Origin: Nomia melanderi
Lineage: Eukaryota > Arthropoda > Insecta > Hymenoptera > Halictidae
Assembly (NCBI RefSeq): GCF_051020985.1
Contig: NC_134999.1
Coordinates: forward strand, 27,995,160-28,059,159
Direction of reading: 5' to 3'
DNA: 64,000 nucleotides
Shown: in pieces, positions 11,571-22,800 of the stretch
Numbering within the stretch: position 1 is the first letter of the stretch
How the letters are laid out: every line of letters starts with the position of its first letter
Notes under the pieces: model-generated
Seen by the model: only the letters and a program-made list of their open reading frames with translations
What the model was told of the DNA's origin: nothing
Database searches by the model: none
Made by a program: the position numbers and the translations under genes

Positions 11571-12463
11571 TTAACACTATTCCTACGGACACTCCACGTA
11601 TACCTATTCCTATCGCGACCAATCAAATGACTGCTCTTTAGCACAACTTATATTTTTTAATATATAATGAAGATAATAGCCAATTTTACAGTATACAAAT
11701 ATAGTTTCTTTTATTTAGAAATATATAATTTACATTTTATTCGTTTTCACCACATTTTTTACAAATAGGTTTGTCGATTGTACATTTCCCACACACGTAC
11801 TTTTTACATTTTACACAGATTTTGTTGGTCTTATTGTTTGTGCAATATTTTATTTGGCATGGTTTCCGTTCGCGTGAACCTGTACTTGTATTTTTGACGG
11901 GTGTTGCTTGATTTTCTTTGTCTAACTCTAGTTCTTTTTGATATTCAATGGCAAGTTCTTCTGCCATTTATCCCAGCTAAATCTAAAATATTGAAATACC
12001 TGTAAAAATACCTGTATCTAAAATACCTGTAAAGGCCATCTCCGACATTTAGATTTTACCGATTCTACCAAGGCCGATAGGCGAGCGAGAACTGTAAACA
12101 CTTGGAAGTACCGTAAAGCAGTCCCTGAAAGGCACTTGTTGGCTAAAATCATGCCACAACTGCATTACCTTTCGTTTGTAACGACTTTATAGTATCGGAA
12201 TTGAGTCTTTGAGAGAATACTATTACAAAAAGATATAAATCATTCTACCGGTCAAATGACCGGTCGTGATAGGTAAGACAGACTACAAATTTTTCTCAGA
12301 AAATAAACAATAGAAACAGGTGTGAATATTGAAAAATAATTTATACATATATTTTAGGAAAAGTCGTGAAGTATAAAGGCGATTCAATTACGTTGTCTAT
12401 AGGAAATTCTAATCGAAATTGTAAAAACAGTCATTTGACTGCTCGCGGTAGGAATAATGTTAA
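11571..12463 (-). mobile_element. piggyBac relic upstream of the P450 promoter
   Basis: The element is flanked by TTAA at 11571-11574 and 12460-12463. The left end reads CACTATTCCTACGGAC, and a second CCTATTCCTATCGCGACC follows at about 11603. The right end, inverted, reads CATTATTCCTACCGCGAGC. Both sides carry AAATGACTG just inside the ends, and an internal palindrome ACCGGTCA/TGACCGGT lies at 12247-12264. Inside is a short intact frame for the cysteine-rich tail of a piggyBac transposase (11737-11967). The catalytic part is missing, so it cannot move by itself. The matching spot in copy A has no such insertion, so it arrived after the duplication. Confidence 0.8.
11737..11967 (-). pseudogene. 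piggyBac transposase C-terminal cysteine-rich fragment
   Basis: A 76-codon open frame, minus strand. The C-terminal half has eight cysteines in paired CxxC or Cx4C spacing (residues about 37-73, including CVKCKKYVCGKC and CKKCGENE), the cross-brace zinc-binding domain at the end of piggyBac transposases. The DDE catalytic core is absent upstream. The frame has an ATG and no internal stop, but it lies wholly inside the relic, so I treat it as a leftover rather than a host gene. Confidence 0.7.
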
Positions 12464-12726
12464 GGAAGTGTGAATACTTGAAATCTAGGCATACTTCGAC
12501 CGATAAATGACATGACTAATCAAATAAATGCATTTTGTTAAGAAAATAATAGTATTATGTTAGTTATGTTATTTATTTTGTTGGACGCATGAAATATAAG
12601 TGTTTTTTCTGACAGTCAATTTATTAAAGTGACCAGCAAATCTGTATGAGTTTATTTTTCATGTGTGGTGAAATATTTGTCTTCAGTTTGCTGAAAATGA
12701 ACAAAATGAAAATTTGTATATATACT

Positions 12727-13604
12727 GAGTTGGCAAGAAAGTAATTTCGGTTTGCACAAATAGATAACGTTATGTTTGTTTTGTTATGCTTCTGTCAATG
12801 TTATAATTTTTTTCTTTTGAGATTTGATAGTTGATACTTTTAGATTACTATAGAAACAAATTCCGAGTGATTTTGTTTACAACTGTTAGTATACGGTCAA
12901 TTTTAACATGGAGTGCAAAAATAGACATTTTCGACATATTTTACGTTTTTATTTTCATAAGAAAGCGGCTAAAGCGGCTAAAGTTCACAAAAAGATATGT
13001 GAAATTTATGGTGTTGATTACTTAATAGAACGCACGTGTCAGAATTGGTTTAAAAAATTTCGGTCTAGACATTTTTCACTTAAAGGTGACCAGCGTTCTA
13101 GTCGACCTTCTGAAGCTGATGATGACAAAATGAAAGCCATAATTGAATTTAATCGTCATATCACTGTGCGAGAGATTGCAAAGAGGTTAAATATATCACA
13201 CATAACAATTGAAAATCACATAAAATATCTTGGATTCGTTAAGAAGCTCGATATTTGGGGTCCGCATGAATTGAAAGAAATTCATTTAACACAACGAACC
13301 AATATTTGCGATATGCATTTCAAACGTAATGCAATCGACCCTATTTTGAAACGAATTGTCACTGGTGATGAAAAATGGACCGTTTACAACAACAATAAGA
13401 ATAATAATAATAAGTTTACAAAACTTTTTAAATGGTAAAAATTTCAATAATCAAAATGAGCTCAAATCGCACTTGGTTGAATTGTTTACTGATAAGGATC
13501 AGAAGCTCTATGAGCGCGGAATCATGAAGTTATCAGAAAGATGGCAAAAGGTCATCGATCAGAATGGAACATATTTGTATACAAAAAATGAAATCTCATT
13601 TTAA
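12727..13604 (+). mobile_element. Defective mariner element
   Basis: The left inverted repeat contains GTTGGCAAGAAAGTAATTTC, typical of insect mariners. Comparison with duplication copy A (ATATACT followed directly by ATAGATA near 450) places the insertion at 12727. The right inverted repeat is not recognisable, so the 3' end is lost or decayed just after the coding frame. Confidence 0.85.
12908..13604 (+). pseudogene. Mariner transposase, internally deleted
   Basis: The N-terminal frame (12908-13435) has the helix-turn-helix DNA-binding half (KICEIYGVDYL, CQNWFKKF) and runs to TGDEKWTVYNN, which carries the first catalytic aspartate. It then enters an AAT-type repeat and a stop. The C-terminal part resumes in another frame (to 13604: NGKNFNN, LVELFTDKDQKLYERGI, RWQKVIDQNG). 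The segment between, with the other two catalytic aspartates, is deleted, so it is inactive. Mariner transposases are usually about 345 residues. Confidence 0.88.
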
Positions 13605-14154
13605 TAAGATATTAAAATTTCTACCAGAAAAATTATTCTGATATATTATAATTATGAACATGGAAGTAATATTAAGTGCGCCGTAATGGCGTCACTGATT
13701 TTCTTGAACTTATATTTATTTTTTGTTATTGATTATATGAAGCTAAGAATTTTTGTATTTATCATTTGAGTAATGTTTTCATTCAGGAAAGAGCATGATG
13801 AAAACTTTCACACACTGAACATTTCGTTATAGATATGTCACTCATATTGTTAATGTTACATGAAAGACACAGACTATGTGTACTTTAGTAAACTTTCATG
13901 ACATACGAAGATAAGACGTCTTATAAGATGAATGCAGTTTTAATGAATTGTTAGAATTCATTTGCGTCGTACAGGAACCTGGAAAGTATGCTCTTACGAT
14001 TATATTTCTGTTACTTCTATTATGATTTTTATATCTGATAAATAATTATAAAGTACTTATTTTTGTTATATCTATTAGTTTTATCTTTACCTTTTTTATT
14101 TTTTCATGATTTATGATTTATCATGTTCTTCTGAGATGGTCTTTCTGAGATGTC

Positions 14155-14339
14155 ATTGTTTACTGCGAATGTGCTTACGCATCTATTTCGTTTATTTGAG
14201 TAATAAATATAATTTCATTCATGTTTAATGCTACATATCTCTTTATTTATACGAAAAATAAATAAATAATATTTAGGTTTGTTGAATTCAGTTGAAAATT
14301 TTCATTGCAAATCTTACACGATATTATGAAAGGAGTTAA
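14155..14339. repeat. Worn copy of the 249-bp TTAA MITE family
   Basis: The right end reads AATCTTACACGATATTATG then AAAGGAGTTAAG, a decayed form of the GTCTGACACGATATTG terminus. The left end is unclear. Confidence 0.4.
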
Positions 14340-14344
14340 GTCAA

Positions 14345-14445
14345 TGTTCGGCCGTGAACTCAGGGCGGGGACTTTGGGTTCGTGATTACGCGGTCACTAA
14401 AATGACAGCGGTGCAGGGCGCGACCTCCCCGCACTGCTGATAAGC
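14345..14445. other. Short G+C-rich patch with an imperfect hairpin
   Basis: About 100 bp of clearly higher G+C than its surroundings, with CAGCGGTGC near 14406 facing GCACTGCTG near 14438. It does not match any other part of the window. Origin unknown. Confidence 0.25.
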
Positions 14446-14451
14446 AAGGAA

Positions 14452-14635
14452 AAAAATTATGTCTTATAAGTATATGAAATAAAATAATAAAAATTATATA
14501 TCTTTATATTTAACTAATACACGTATGTTTATATTTCTTTATTATACACAAAAATTCTTCAATGAATGTTGTTTACAAAATGAAATTGATTCATCTAACC
14601 GATGTATTGGTCCCAAACTTTTGACCGACAGTGTA
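14452..14635. repeat. Tc1-like MITE, left end missing
   Basis: The right terminus is GACCGACAGTGTA after TTGGTCCCAAACTTT. The body (TCTTTATATTTAACTAATAC) matches 38366-38599. The left inverted repeat is lost at the G+C-rich patch. Confidence 0.6.
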
Positions 14636-14644
14636 CGTAAGTAC

Positions 14645-14893
14645 TTAACCCTTTAGTCTATAATGTCGTGTCAGACTCGTGGTGAAGCTTTCGAATAGTA
14701 TTCGGCAAATACAAATGTCACTTAATTCTTCCAAGTCTGAATTAAATATTATTTTTTTACTTTTAATAGTTATGTTTCCGGGTAAATGTAAATATAGAAT
14801 GAATATAGAATTTTTCTCTTTTTCTACTGAATTATGAACAAAAACAAGTCTCTGCTGAGCGGAATTGGTAAAGAAATCATAGGGCAATGGTAA
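14645..14893. repeat. 249-bp TTAA MITE, nested copy
   Basis: It starts TTAACCCTTTAGTCTATAAT and carries GTCGTGTCAGACTCGTGGTG; the other end is AAATCATAGGGCAATGGTAA (decayed TTAA). It interrupts a GTAAGTACTT...CTTACTTTTCCG sequence that is nearly continuous in copy A at 2817-2860. Confidence 0.7.
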
Positions 14894-15032
14894 CTTACTT
14901 TTCCGCCGATTAATTCACCTCAGAGACCATCGTCAGGAAAGCGCTTTGAGGAATGAACTGTGACTGTTCCGAATTTTGTAGCAAGTCTTATTAGTTTTTT
15001 AACAACATAATCATTATTCGAATAGGGAAAGC

Positions 15033-15281
15033 TTAATACGTTTGCGACCAATGTCATATATTTGTGATGCTCAACATTTTGTATCTTGCGTGAAGGATAT
15101 TAAATTACTTTCACGTGCGCTTGTATTTAAAATCGTAAGGCTTAGTGTAAAGTGTAGGAAGCCGATACGAATTTTTCTTTAAACTTTATTTACATTTTAT
15201 CAAGACGATTTGTTGCATTTTATAAAATATTGTAACTATGAAGACTGCTACTGAAACAAACGCTGGTTGCGAACGTGTTAA
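15033..15281. mobile_element. piggyBac-type MITE with a paralogous empty site
   Basis: A 249-bp element with TTAA at 15033-15036 and 15278-15281. Ends TACGTTTGCGACCA and TGGTTGCGAACGTG are inverted repeats. In duplication copy A the same place reads AAAGCTTAAGAAAAACATT without the insertion, which gives one TTAA before and two after, as piggyBac-type transposition predicts. Confidence 0.9.
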
Positions 15282-15799
15282 GGGAAAAAACATTAAAAAA
15301 CAGTCTACTAAGTTTTGATGATCCGCAACGAAATATTATTCTCGCAACTTAATATTCACATTACTATCATTTAGGTGAAGTTGAAAAAATATTCGTGCAC
15401 CCCAAATCGCATGATTTTCTTACGAATTTTTAATACCCAAACGTTGAGTGTTTAGTAGACACCATCTACAAGTGACTTGTGAATTTGTCTCGTGAGCGAG
15501 AGTGATTGCAACGATGTCAATGATTCGAAAGATATTCGCAGATTGATTTTTTGGTCATCTAATCGAAGAACTTAGTTTTCCAAAGTTCCTCTAAAGGAAC
15601 AGGAATTTCCTGGGAATTATTTTTCACGTGAAACAATAAAGCTTTGACAAATTTAAACATTATTACTGAAAAGAATTAAATGTGGAACAGTTTCTGTGAT
15701 ATGAAACTTCTTGAATGTAAAGATGACTGTGCATTTTCACATAGATTATGAGTATTATGAGTTGCACTGTGATAACAGGCTATCTTTCCAAGTATTCCA

Positions 15800-17035
15800 A
15801 GTGAAAACCTTAGAAGAAGAAAATTGTTGCAATACTCATTATCTTTATGTCAAGTATGCAGTCATAGGCAGATAGACAATATTTCTATTTTTAGTGGATG
15901 ATAGAGAAAGTTATTTAACTTGTGTACTTTTTAGTGTGTTCACTATTCCGGTATATAATTAAAATAATCGAAAAATCGCCGACTTTTCGAGTTCGAAAGC
16001 GAGAAAAACTGTTAGGCGGTATTCATGAAGTACACACTTTACAGATTAATGATTAAAAGTTTCATGGAAAATAATTTTTACGATTTCTACGAGAAAAAAT
16101 TTCTGGTTTTTCGAGGTATAAAAATAAATTGTTCGAAAAACGATAAGAACTTCGCCGATTGTATTATGCAATTAAATTTTATACATTTTCATATTGTATT
16201 GTAACATGTTGTTATATGTAACATACCGTTTTTCATATTGTATTCTACTTTGAAATTATGAATTATATTTAATATTCTGATAAATGTCTATATGAAGTAA
16301 TGGGTATATAGAAAAATGTAATATTTGGATAATATGATTAAAAAGTAATGTTCTTCATTAATTTATTCTTATTCACTTATCTACTGTCGATAATGGTGAG
16401 AATGATATGACAATGATAATGGAGTTCTAAAATCTCAAAAAATTAGGATACAAAAACATATATATCAAATGCTGGCTATGTCTGTATCTCGTCGGCAACA
16501 GTTCAGCTACGGAACAGTATTTTTTTGATTAAATTTTCACTGTCATTGTTATACAAAACGAGTGCACTTTGAAATTAAGTCTTACGCAATTGCATTTGCA
16601 CGTACATATCAAGAAACCAATTAACACCTAACTTCTTAGTGATTAAATTGCCGACCGCTTTTAGATGTTTTCAATTGTATACTTGTCATGTTTTTGTATT
16701 GCGTCTTTAAAATTTTCTAGTTATCGCAACAATATTTCTGTTTTTTGTAATCAAATATTTAATTTCAACAAATTTATATTTTTTGTATTACGTGCGTAGT
16801 AAAAAAATTGGTATACCTTTTTAAACATATACAAATTAGGTTATAGGTTATCTGCCTGTTGATTAAACTCTTCATGTTCTTGTTCGATTTCTTTTGATTT
16901 AATATTTTATACTAAGAGACGACGTTTGTATAAATCGTCACTTATTTATTCCGATTTTCGCAGGTAATATAGTAATTTAAGAAATATTTTAATTTTCATA
17001 ATAGATTTCAAATAGTTGTCCTAACAATGTAATTT
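15800..17035. other. Intergenic DNA upstream of NAXD
   Basis: A+T-rich with no coding signal. A plus-strand splice-like junction CGCAG|GTAATA near 16963 could be the end of an untranslated NAXD exon. Confidence 0.35.
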
Positions 17036-18145
17036 ATGTCAAAAAGTATAATTCACGTATTAGGAGAGACTAAGATTATAATTATAATACTATTAGTGGT
17101 ATCTATATTCCTTAAGACAAAGCTGTTAGATCAAGAAATGGCTCTCGCAATTTTACATTTTGCCTACAGGAATTCAGTGAAACTATTCTCTACCGCAACC
17201 ATGACTACATCAGTATCAATGGATGAGCGTATGTTAAAAGGAATAAGAAGAATAGTTCCAAATTTGAATAATGTTAAATATAAAGGACAAGATGGCAGAA
17301 TTGGCATATTTGGTGGTAGTTTAGAATATACTGGTGCACCATATTTTGCAGCTATGAGTGCTCTTCGCACTGGATGCGATTTAGTACACATATTTTGTGT
17401 AAAAGATGCAAGCATTCCTTTAAAGTCATTTAGCCCAGAGCCTATTGTTCATCCAGTTTTAGATCAATATGATGCAATTAAACAAATAAGACCATGGCTT
17501 GATCGTTTACATGTAATTATTATTGGTCCGGGTCTTGGTAGAGATGACAAAATATTTAAAACGATTGTTGAACTTATCTCAATTTGTCGTGATATGAAAA
17601 AACCATTGGTAATTGATGCTGATGGATTATTCTTAGTTAGCCAAAAGCCTGATATCATAAAAGAATATCCAGGTGTTATATTGACTCCGAATGCTATGGA
17701 ATTCAGTCGTCTAATGAAAGGAGTGCTTGACAAATCAGTTAAACCTACACCATTAGTTAAAGCTACTGATGTGAAATATTTGGCGGAAGCACTTGGGAAA
17801 AATGTTACAATTTTACATAAAGGATCTAAAGATGTGATTGTAGATGGGCATAAAGGTACAGAAGCTGTGTCATGTGGATTAGCAGGTTCTGGCCGAAGAT
17901 GTGGCGGACAAGGAGATTTATTGGTCGGTGCATTATCCGTATTTTGGTGGTGGGCAATTTGTGCAGGAAGTTGCGAGAGTTCCTTATCAGCTCCGATAAC
18001 TGCCAGTTATGCTGCATCTAGATTAGTAAGAGAGTGCAATTCGTCTGCGTATAAGATAAAGCAAAGAGGAACATTAACATCTGACATATTGGAGCAAATA
18101 CAGCCTGTTTTTGCAAGAATCTTTGAAACCCATTGTAACAAGTGA
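17036..18145 (+). CDS. NAXD: ATP-dependent (S)-NAD(P)H-hydrate dehydratase
   Basis: A metabolite-repair enzyme (CARKD/NAXD family, ribokinase-like fold) that uses ATP to turn damaged NADHX/NADPHX back into NADH/NADPH, working with the epimerase NAXE in mitochondria and cytosol. A single uninterrupted frame of 369 residues. Visible motifs: glycine-rich IGIFGGSLEYTGAP (89-102), GPGLGR (164-169), VIDADG (192-197), LTPNAMEF (216-223), KGSKD (262-266) and catalytic GGQGDLLVG (290-298), with the base Asp294. The first in-frame ATG is at 17036, but residues 1-34 look hydrophobic and un-family-like. ATG 17138 (M35) starts MALAILHFAYRNSVKLFS, a good mitochondrial presequence, and gives 335 residues, closer to the family. 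M56 or M62 could give a cytosolic form. Convergent with the cotransporter. Confidence 0.93.
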   Translation: MSKSIIHVLGETKIIIIILLVVSIFLKTKLLDQEMALAILHFAYRNSVKLFSTATMTTSVSMDERMLKGIRRIVPNLNNVKYKGQDGRIGIFGGSLEYTGAPYFAAMSALRTGCDLVHIFCVKDASIPLKSFSPEPIVHPVLDQYDAIKQIRPWLDRLHVIIIGPGLGRDDKIFKTIVELISICRDMKKPLVIDADGLFLVSQKPDIIKEYPGVILTPNAMEFSRLMKGVLDKSVKPTPLVKATDVKYLAEALGKNVTILHKGSKDVIVDGHKGTEAVSCGLAGSGRRCGGQGDLLVGALSVFWWWAICAGSCESSLSAPITASYAASRLVRECNSSAYKIKQRGTLTSDILEQIQPVFARIFETHCNK

Positions 18146-18223
18146 GCTATTTAGTTACATTGATAGCTGGTTCTGGTATGTTTTTATAACAAAAATTTAA
18201 ATGCTTGTATTAAACAGATTTGT

Positions 18224-18229
18224 AATAAA
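18224..18229 (+). terminator. NAXD polyadenylation signal
   Basis: AATAAA 79 nt after the NAXD stop codon, the first on this strand. Confidence 0.75.
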
Positions 18230-19826
18230 GATTTTTATATGTATCATACACAATACATAATATTTTATGTTACATATATGTAGGTATATATATGTACATG
18301 CACATAGTAGTAACATTATATAATGTTCATTATAGAACATCTTCATTCAATGGGAGAAATCGAACACGGAGCACTGATTCCTGAATTGTGCTCAGTCGCA
18401 TATTTCAATGTTTTCAAGAAGCATATAATTTTATGATAATTACATTGCATAGAATTAAATTAGAACACCTTTTAATTACAACAAAATTTTTATATTAGGA
18501 ACAGAAATCATAAATTCAGGAATTTAACAATATGATTAATTACAATAAATTCATTATAATTAATACAAAATTTGTATATCATTAAATGCATTACAAAATA
18601 AATAATACATTTAACAGTTGTGTGTAGATTCAATTATACTTATTGTTTTATCTTATATTTACAAATGATGAATTTGAAGTAATGTTTCAAGTGAAAAATA
18701 CTATTTTTTACACATTCATGAATTACAATTTTTTTTATCATAAAATAAATTTCCATTTTAAATATAAAAATCGTGTTCTGCGCATGATGAGAAATTTCTA
18801 CAATATTTTAATAATATAAATTATTCATATCTAAATAATATATTCTGCCTTCGACTCAAAACGTTTTCAAATAATTTATAATAGATCACTTTCAAAAGTT
18901 CAGTTTTTATTTCATTTTGTATAAAAACGTTATCCTTCGAAAATGAATATTGATTCTACAAATGAGGAATATTTTAAAATATGAGCCCACATTTTTTAAC
19001 TTCGTATTAAAATCACAAATAACACGTTTGCGTATAAAATATATTGTATCCAAGCATCAATACTGTATTTTTCTAGTACAAGAACTTTTCAAGTACAATA
19101 TCATTTAAATTAAAAAATGTTGACTTCTAAATGTTACTGGTTTTCTAAAATGGCACAGAAACATTTATTGCCTTAATTAACAAATAGAAGTAGATCAATA
19201 AAAGTCATTAAAAGTACAAATAATTCTAAGTACAATGATTCCGTTTTGTTTCTCGTATCAATTCTGCATTATACACTTAATTCAGTTACAAGATTTGTAA
19301 TATCACGTATACCACGTGACTAACGAAGTTAACAGATTACAAATTAATCTTAATATATTCCTAAGAAGTTTACGATGTTTCTATACTATTTCTAATATTC
19401 ACGCATAATATAAAAGTCGTTTATTAATAATGTAACTAATAGAAAATCATTTTTCACTCAAAAGTACGTGACATTTCTCAAGAAGTTTGATTTGTATATG
19501 CACTTCTTTATTTGTGTGCCCTAAAATCTTACAAATAGTAAAATTATGATATTATAATTTATAAGTGTCCCTATATTGTTGTCTTTCGTTTCTATGCTAA
19601 AATAATCTCGTTATTAAGTACCCCGGGGTTCAACATTGAGGAAAATACTGTATAAAAACGAAAACAGATTATAGCACCTATATAACTTTTGGCATGAATA
19701 TACCGAATACTGTCTGTACGCATCAGAAAATGTCTTCGCATTCGCTCAGTTGTCGCGTTGTTATTTAACGTAAATTTCATTCTAGAGATTTAAATTATAA
19801 TTCTCTTTTTGAATTACGTTGATGAA
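18230..19826 (-). other. Convergent 3' region, probable cotransporter 3' UTR
   Basis: A 1.6-kb A+T-rich stretch between the two converging genes, with no coding signal. Minus-strand AATAAA candidates occur near 19505, 19421, 19158 and 18905, so the cotransporter 3' UTR may be 0.3-0.9 kb. Which one is used cannot be told. Confidence 0.45.
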
Positions 19827-22800
19827 CTACGAGTAAAACGTCAGTACTGACGTTTGATTCCCACGTATTAATATTGTTGGCGGCATATCTTTGGTTAAAG
19901 CTTCCAACCATGCCATATACAGCGGAGCGGAGACTGCACCTTTTCGTGGCATTGGTAATGACCTATTAAAACCATAGTTACATCGTTTTATGTAATTCAT
20001 GTAAAAATCATGAATTTAATTCATAAAAAGACAGAAAAATAAAAATGTGTATTTTGAGTAAACATAATACTAACATTACAACCAACGTGGACTGACTGGA
20101 ATTCTCTAGTAATAACTCCCGAAGTCTTAATTGCCTATGCGTCTTGTCCTTCAAAGATTGGAGTTCAAGTTCTGTCACACAACATTCTGTAATAAAATTA
20201 CGATATTAATCCCTTGGTGTAATAATTGATTGAATTTATTAAATGAAATTTACCATACGAATGTTGTTTAATTTTGTTTGTGATTGAAATATTTTCGTGA
20301 AATTTCAGATAAATAATATTATAACGTTAAAATGATAATATTCTAACTGATATTGACGATTAGAATTATCGGGAAACGTAATTCAAACTACTCAAATTGG
20401 AAGAGAATGTATTTTCGTGTTTTACCTGTATCAACAGTGTCATTCTTTCGAAAATCGGATATAAGTTTGTCAAAGAAGTCTTGTGTTTCTTGCTTTGGTT
20501 GTACACTTATATCATCCACCATTTTGAGACTAGTATATCTTATCCTGAACTTTGCCATAATCTCTGCCATTCTAAACACCACAATAACAAAAAACATTTC
20601 ATTAATGATCAATTTTTTTAATATTTCGAATTTCGTTACTGGAATTTATTACAACAAATAATTAACCATTTTTCCGAGCAATTACTACGCGCATACTATT
20701 GCAATTTATTGTATACAAATAAAAATTGAGATTTCAAAAATAATTTTAAAAAGATAAATAATAATAAATCTAAATAATTATAAAAAATAAGATTTAATTA
20801 CAACGATTAGATTTTCTTCGGTTTTTTTTGTATTTCTAACTTACTCTTTCTCTTGCGCGACAATATCTTGTTTGTGGTTCGCCAGTGCGAAAATTCTCAT
20901 CTTACAGTGTTCCCAATTCGAGCGTGTGCTGATGATATACGGCAACAGAATCGTCAGCCCTGCCGAATAAGAACTTCTGCCACTTACAAATGAGCCTATA
21001 TTCTTACTCGATTGAATTGCAAACGATGGGAATGTTGAATGTAAATGACATTTATAAATAGAAATTTAAAATACAATAAATGCTTATGTGGCGGGCATTC
21101 CTTTTTTCATCTTCATTAAAGAATGAAGAGTAATTATTTTGATCAATGCTCTTAGATTAAACTGTTAATATTAATAATTGCAAGTTATAAACATTTCAAT
21201 CGTTTGCAGATTCACAATGAGAATATTTATACGAATTACCTCCATCGTCGTATAACCACCACACATCAATTATTCCTTTTTTATGTTTTTTCTGGAATAT
21301 TGCCAAGTGTTCAGGTACAGCTGTCATTGCGTGCCGTTTTTCCCTAAATATTTAAAAGATACAGAATGTCACACCTAATGTTACTTACATGTAAGAAATT
21401 GTATTGAATGAAGAAGGAAATGTATTTAGGTTTCGAATTTTTATGATAATATTGACGCCAATAACAATGATTAAAATTATGTTTTTAGTATGCTACAAGA
21501 ATAAGAAATCTGATTCTATGAGTATATCAGAGAACATCATCTTCAAACATCAAAGAAGAATATTAGTTCTTCAATTACATAAACAAACATTCAATATGTT
21601 TTTAATTTTTTAACTAATTAACCATTGCATTGACGTTAAGTTAAATTAAATTAAAAACATCTTAAAAAGTGGTAAGAATTGATTTACTTTATATTTGTAA
21701 TTGATTTAAAAATAAAAAAATATTAGTTCTTACATTAATTTTTCGATTGCATGTTTTCTCTTATGTTTAAGATGCTCCCGAGCACTTCCGTGAGTCGGTG
21801 AATCTCTAATTATATGTGGTCCATCGACTGGCACAAATTGAGTTCCTGAAATGTACATTTATTTCCCATTGAACTTTTTCGCAATTTTGTAGCCTGTATA
21901 AATAATATATGGGAATTATTTATATCAAAATAAGAATTTAAATGCTGGATAGGTAAAGAGTCAAAAAAGTCTACATAAAATTATTATATTTATATGTATA
22001 TGTATAATTACCCATTGTTGGCACACTTTGAACCCTTGGAATTTCACTGGACATTGATAAATTACTGTCTACATGCATTAAAGTGCTCCCAGTCAAGTCG
22101 TAGCTACTTTGTGCTAGGGTACCGTGATCTTCATCACCATTTGCAGTTACTACTTCCGAACAATCCAAACCTTCAGCTATTCGAAGCATAGCCACAGCTA
22201 ATTTTTGATCGAATGCGTTGCTATAAATAATAATGAATTTCACCTTATTTATTATATTATTACGTGCGTTTTTTCGTACAATTTGTACAATTAATTCTCA
22301 GTTTTGTTAAAATGTAATAAAATAAAATTTACAATATAAAAAAATGAAGTTCATTTTGACATATTATTTTACTTCTTCAATGGAATCGTCGGTGAAGATA
22401 ACTTTTTGTTTCATTTTAATCGATTTAAATAGAAATTTATTTTAATATAATTAACTAAAAATTAATTTAATGTAATTTTAATGAAATAATGATTTCAAAT
22501 TAAATTTTGAAATCAGCAGTTAAAAGTTTTGTTAACGGATAATTTATTAACGGATAAAATACTCAGTTTGAGTATTTTATAATTGTGTAAAGTAAATAAA
22601 AAAGAGAATATGTATTATTGATGATCAATTTCCAACAGAGGTGGGAATGGAGAGTTCTAATATTATCTTTGTATAAAACTTAATTTCTGATTAATTATGA
22701 TTCAAACACTAATTTCTATTTTCTTACTGGAGGACGTTGAAGTATTCTTGAAGATCTTTATGGTTACAAGTTGACCAATGTGTTTTGTAACCCATTAGAA

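Larger units (their letters stand above)
11457..15790. repeat. P450 5'-flank duplication, copy B
   Basis: The counterpart of 1-3640. Leader exon, promoter and several flank blocks align (pairs listed under copy A). Copy B is lengthened by four insertions absent from A: the piggyBac relic 11571-12463, mariner 12727-13604, and MITEs 14645-14893 and 15033-15281. Between the matching blocks around 14160 and 14580 it is much shorter than copy A. It ends before NAXD. Confidence 0.7.

Noticed and set aside
12908..13438. Functional mariner transposase
   Set aside because: The middle third with two of the three catalytic aspartates is deleted, and the frame breaks in an AAT repeat.
17164..18017. Minus-strand frames opposite NAXD
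   Set aside because: Shadows of a strong plus-strand gene.
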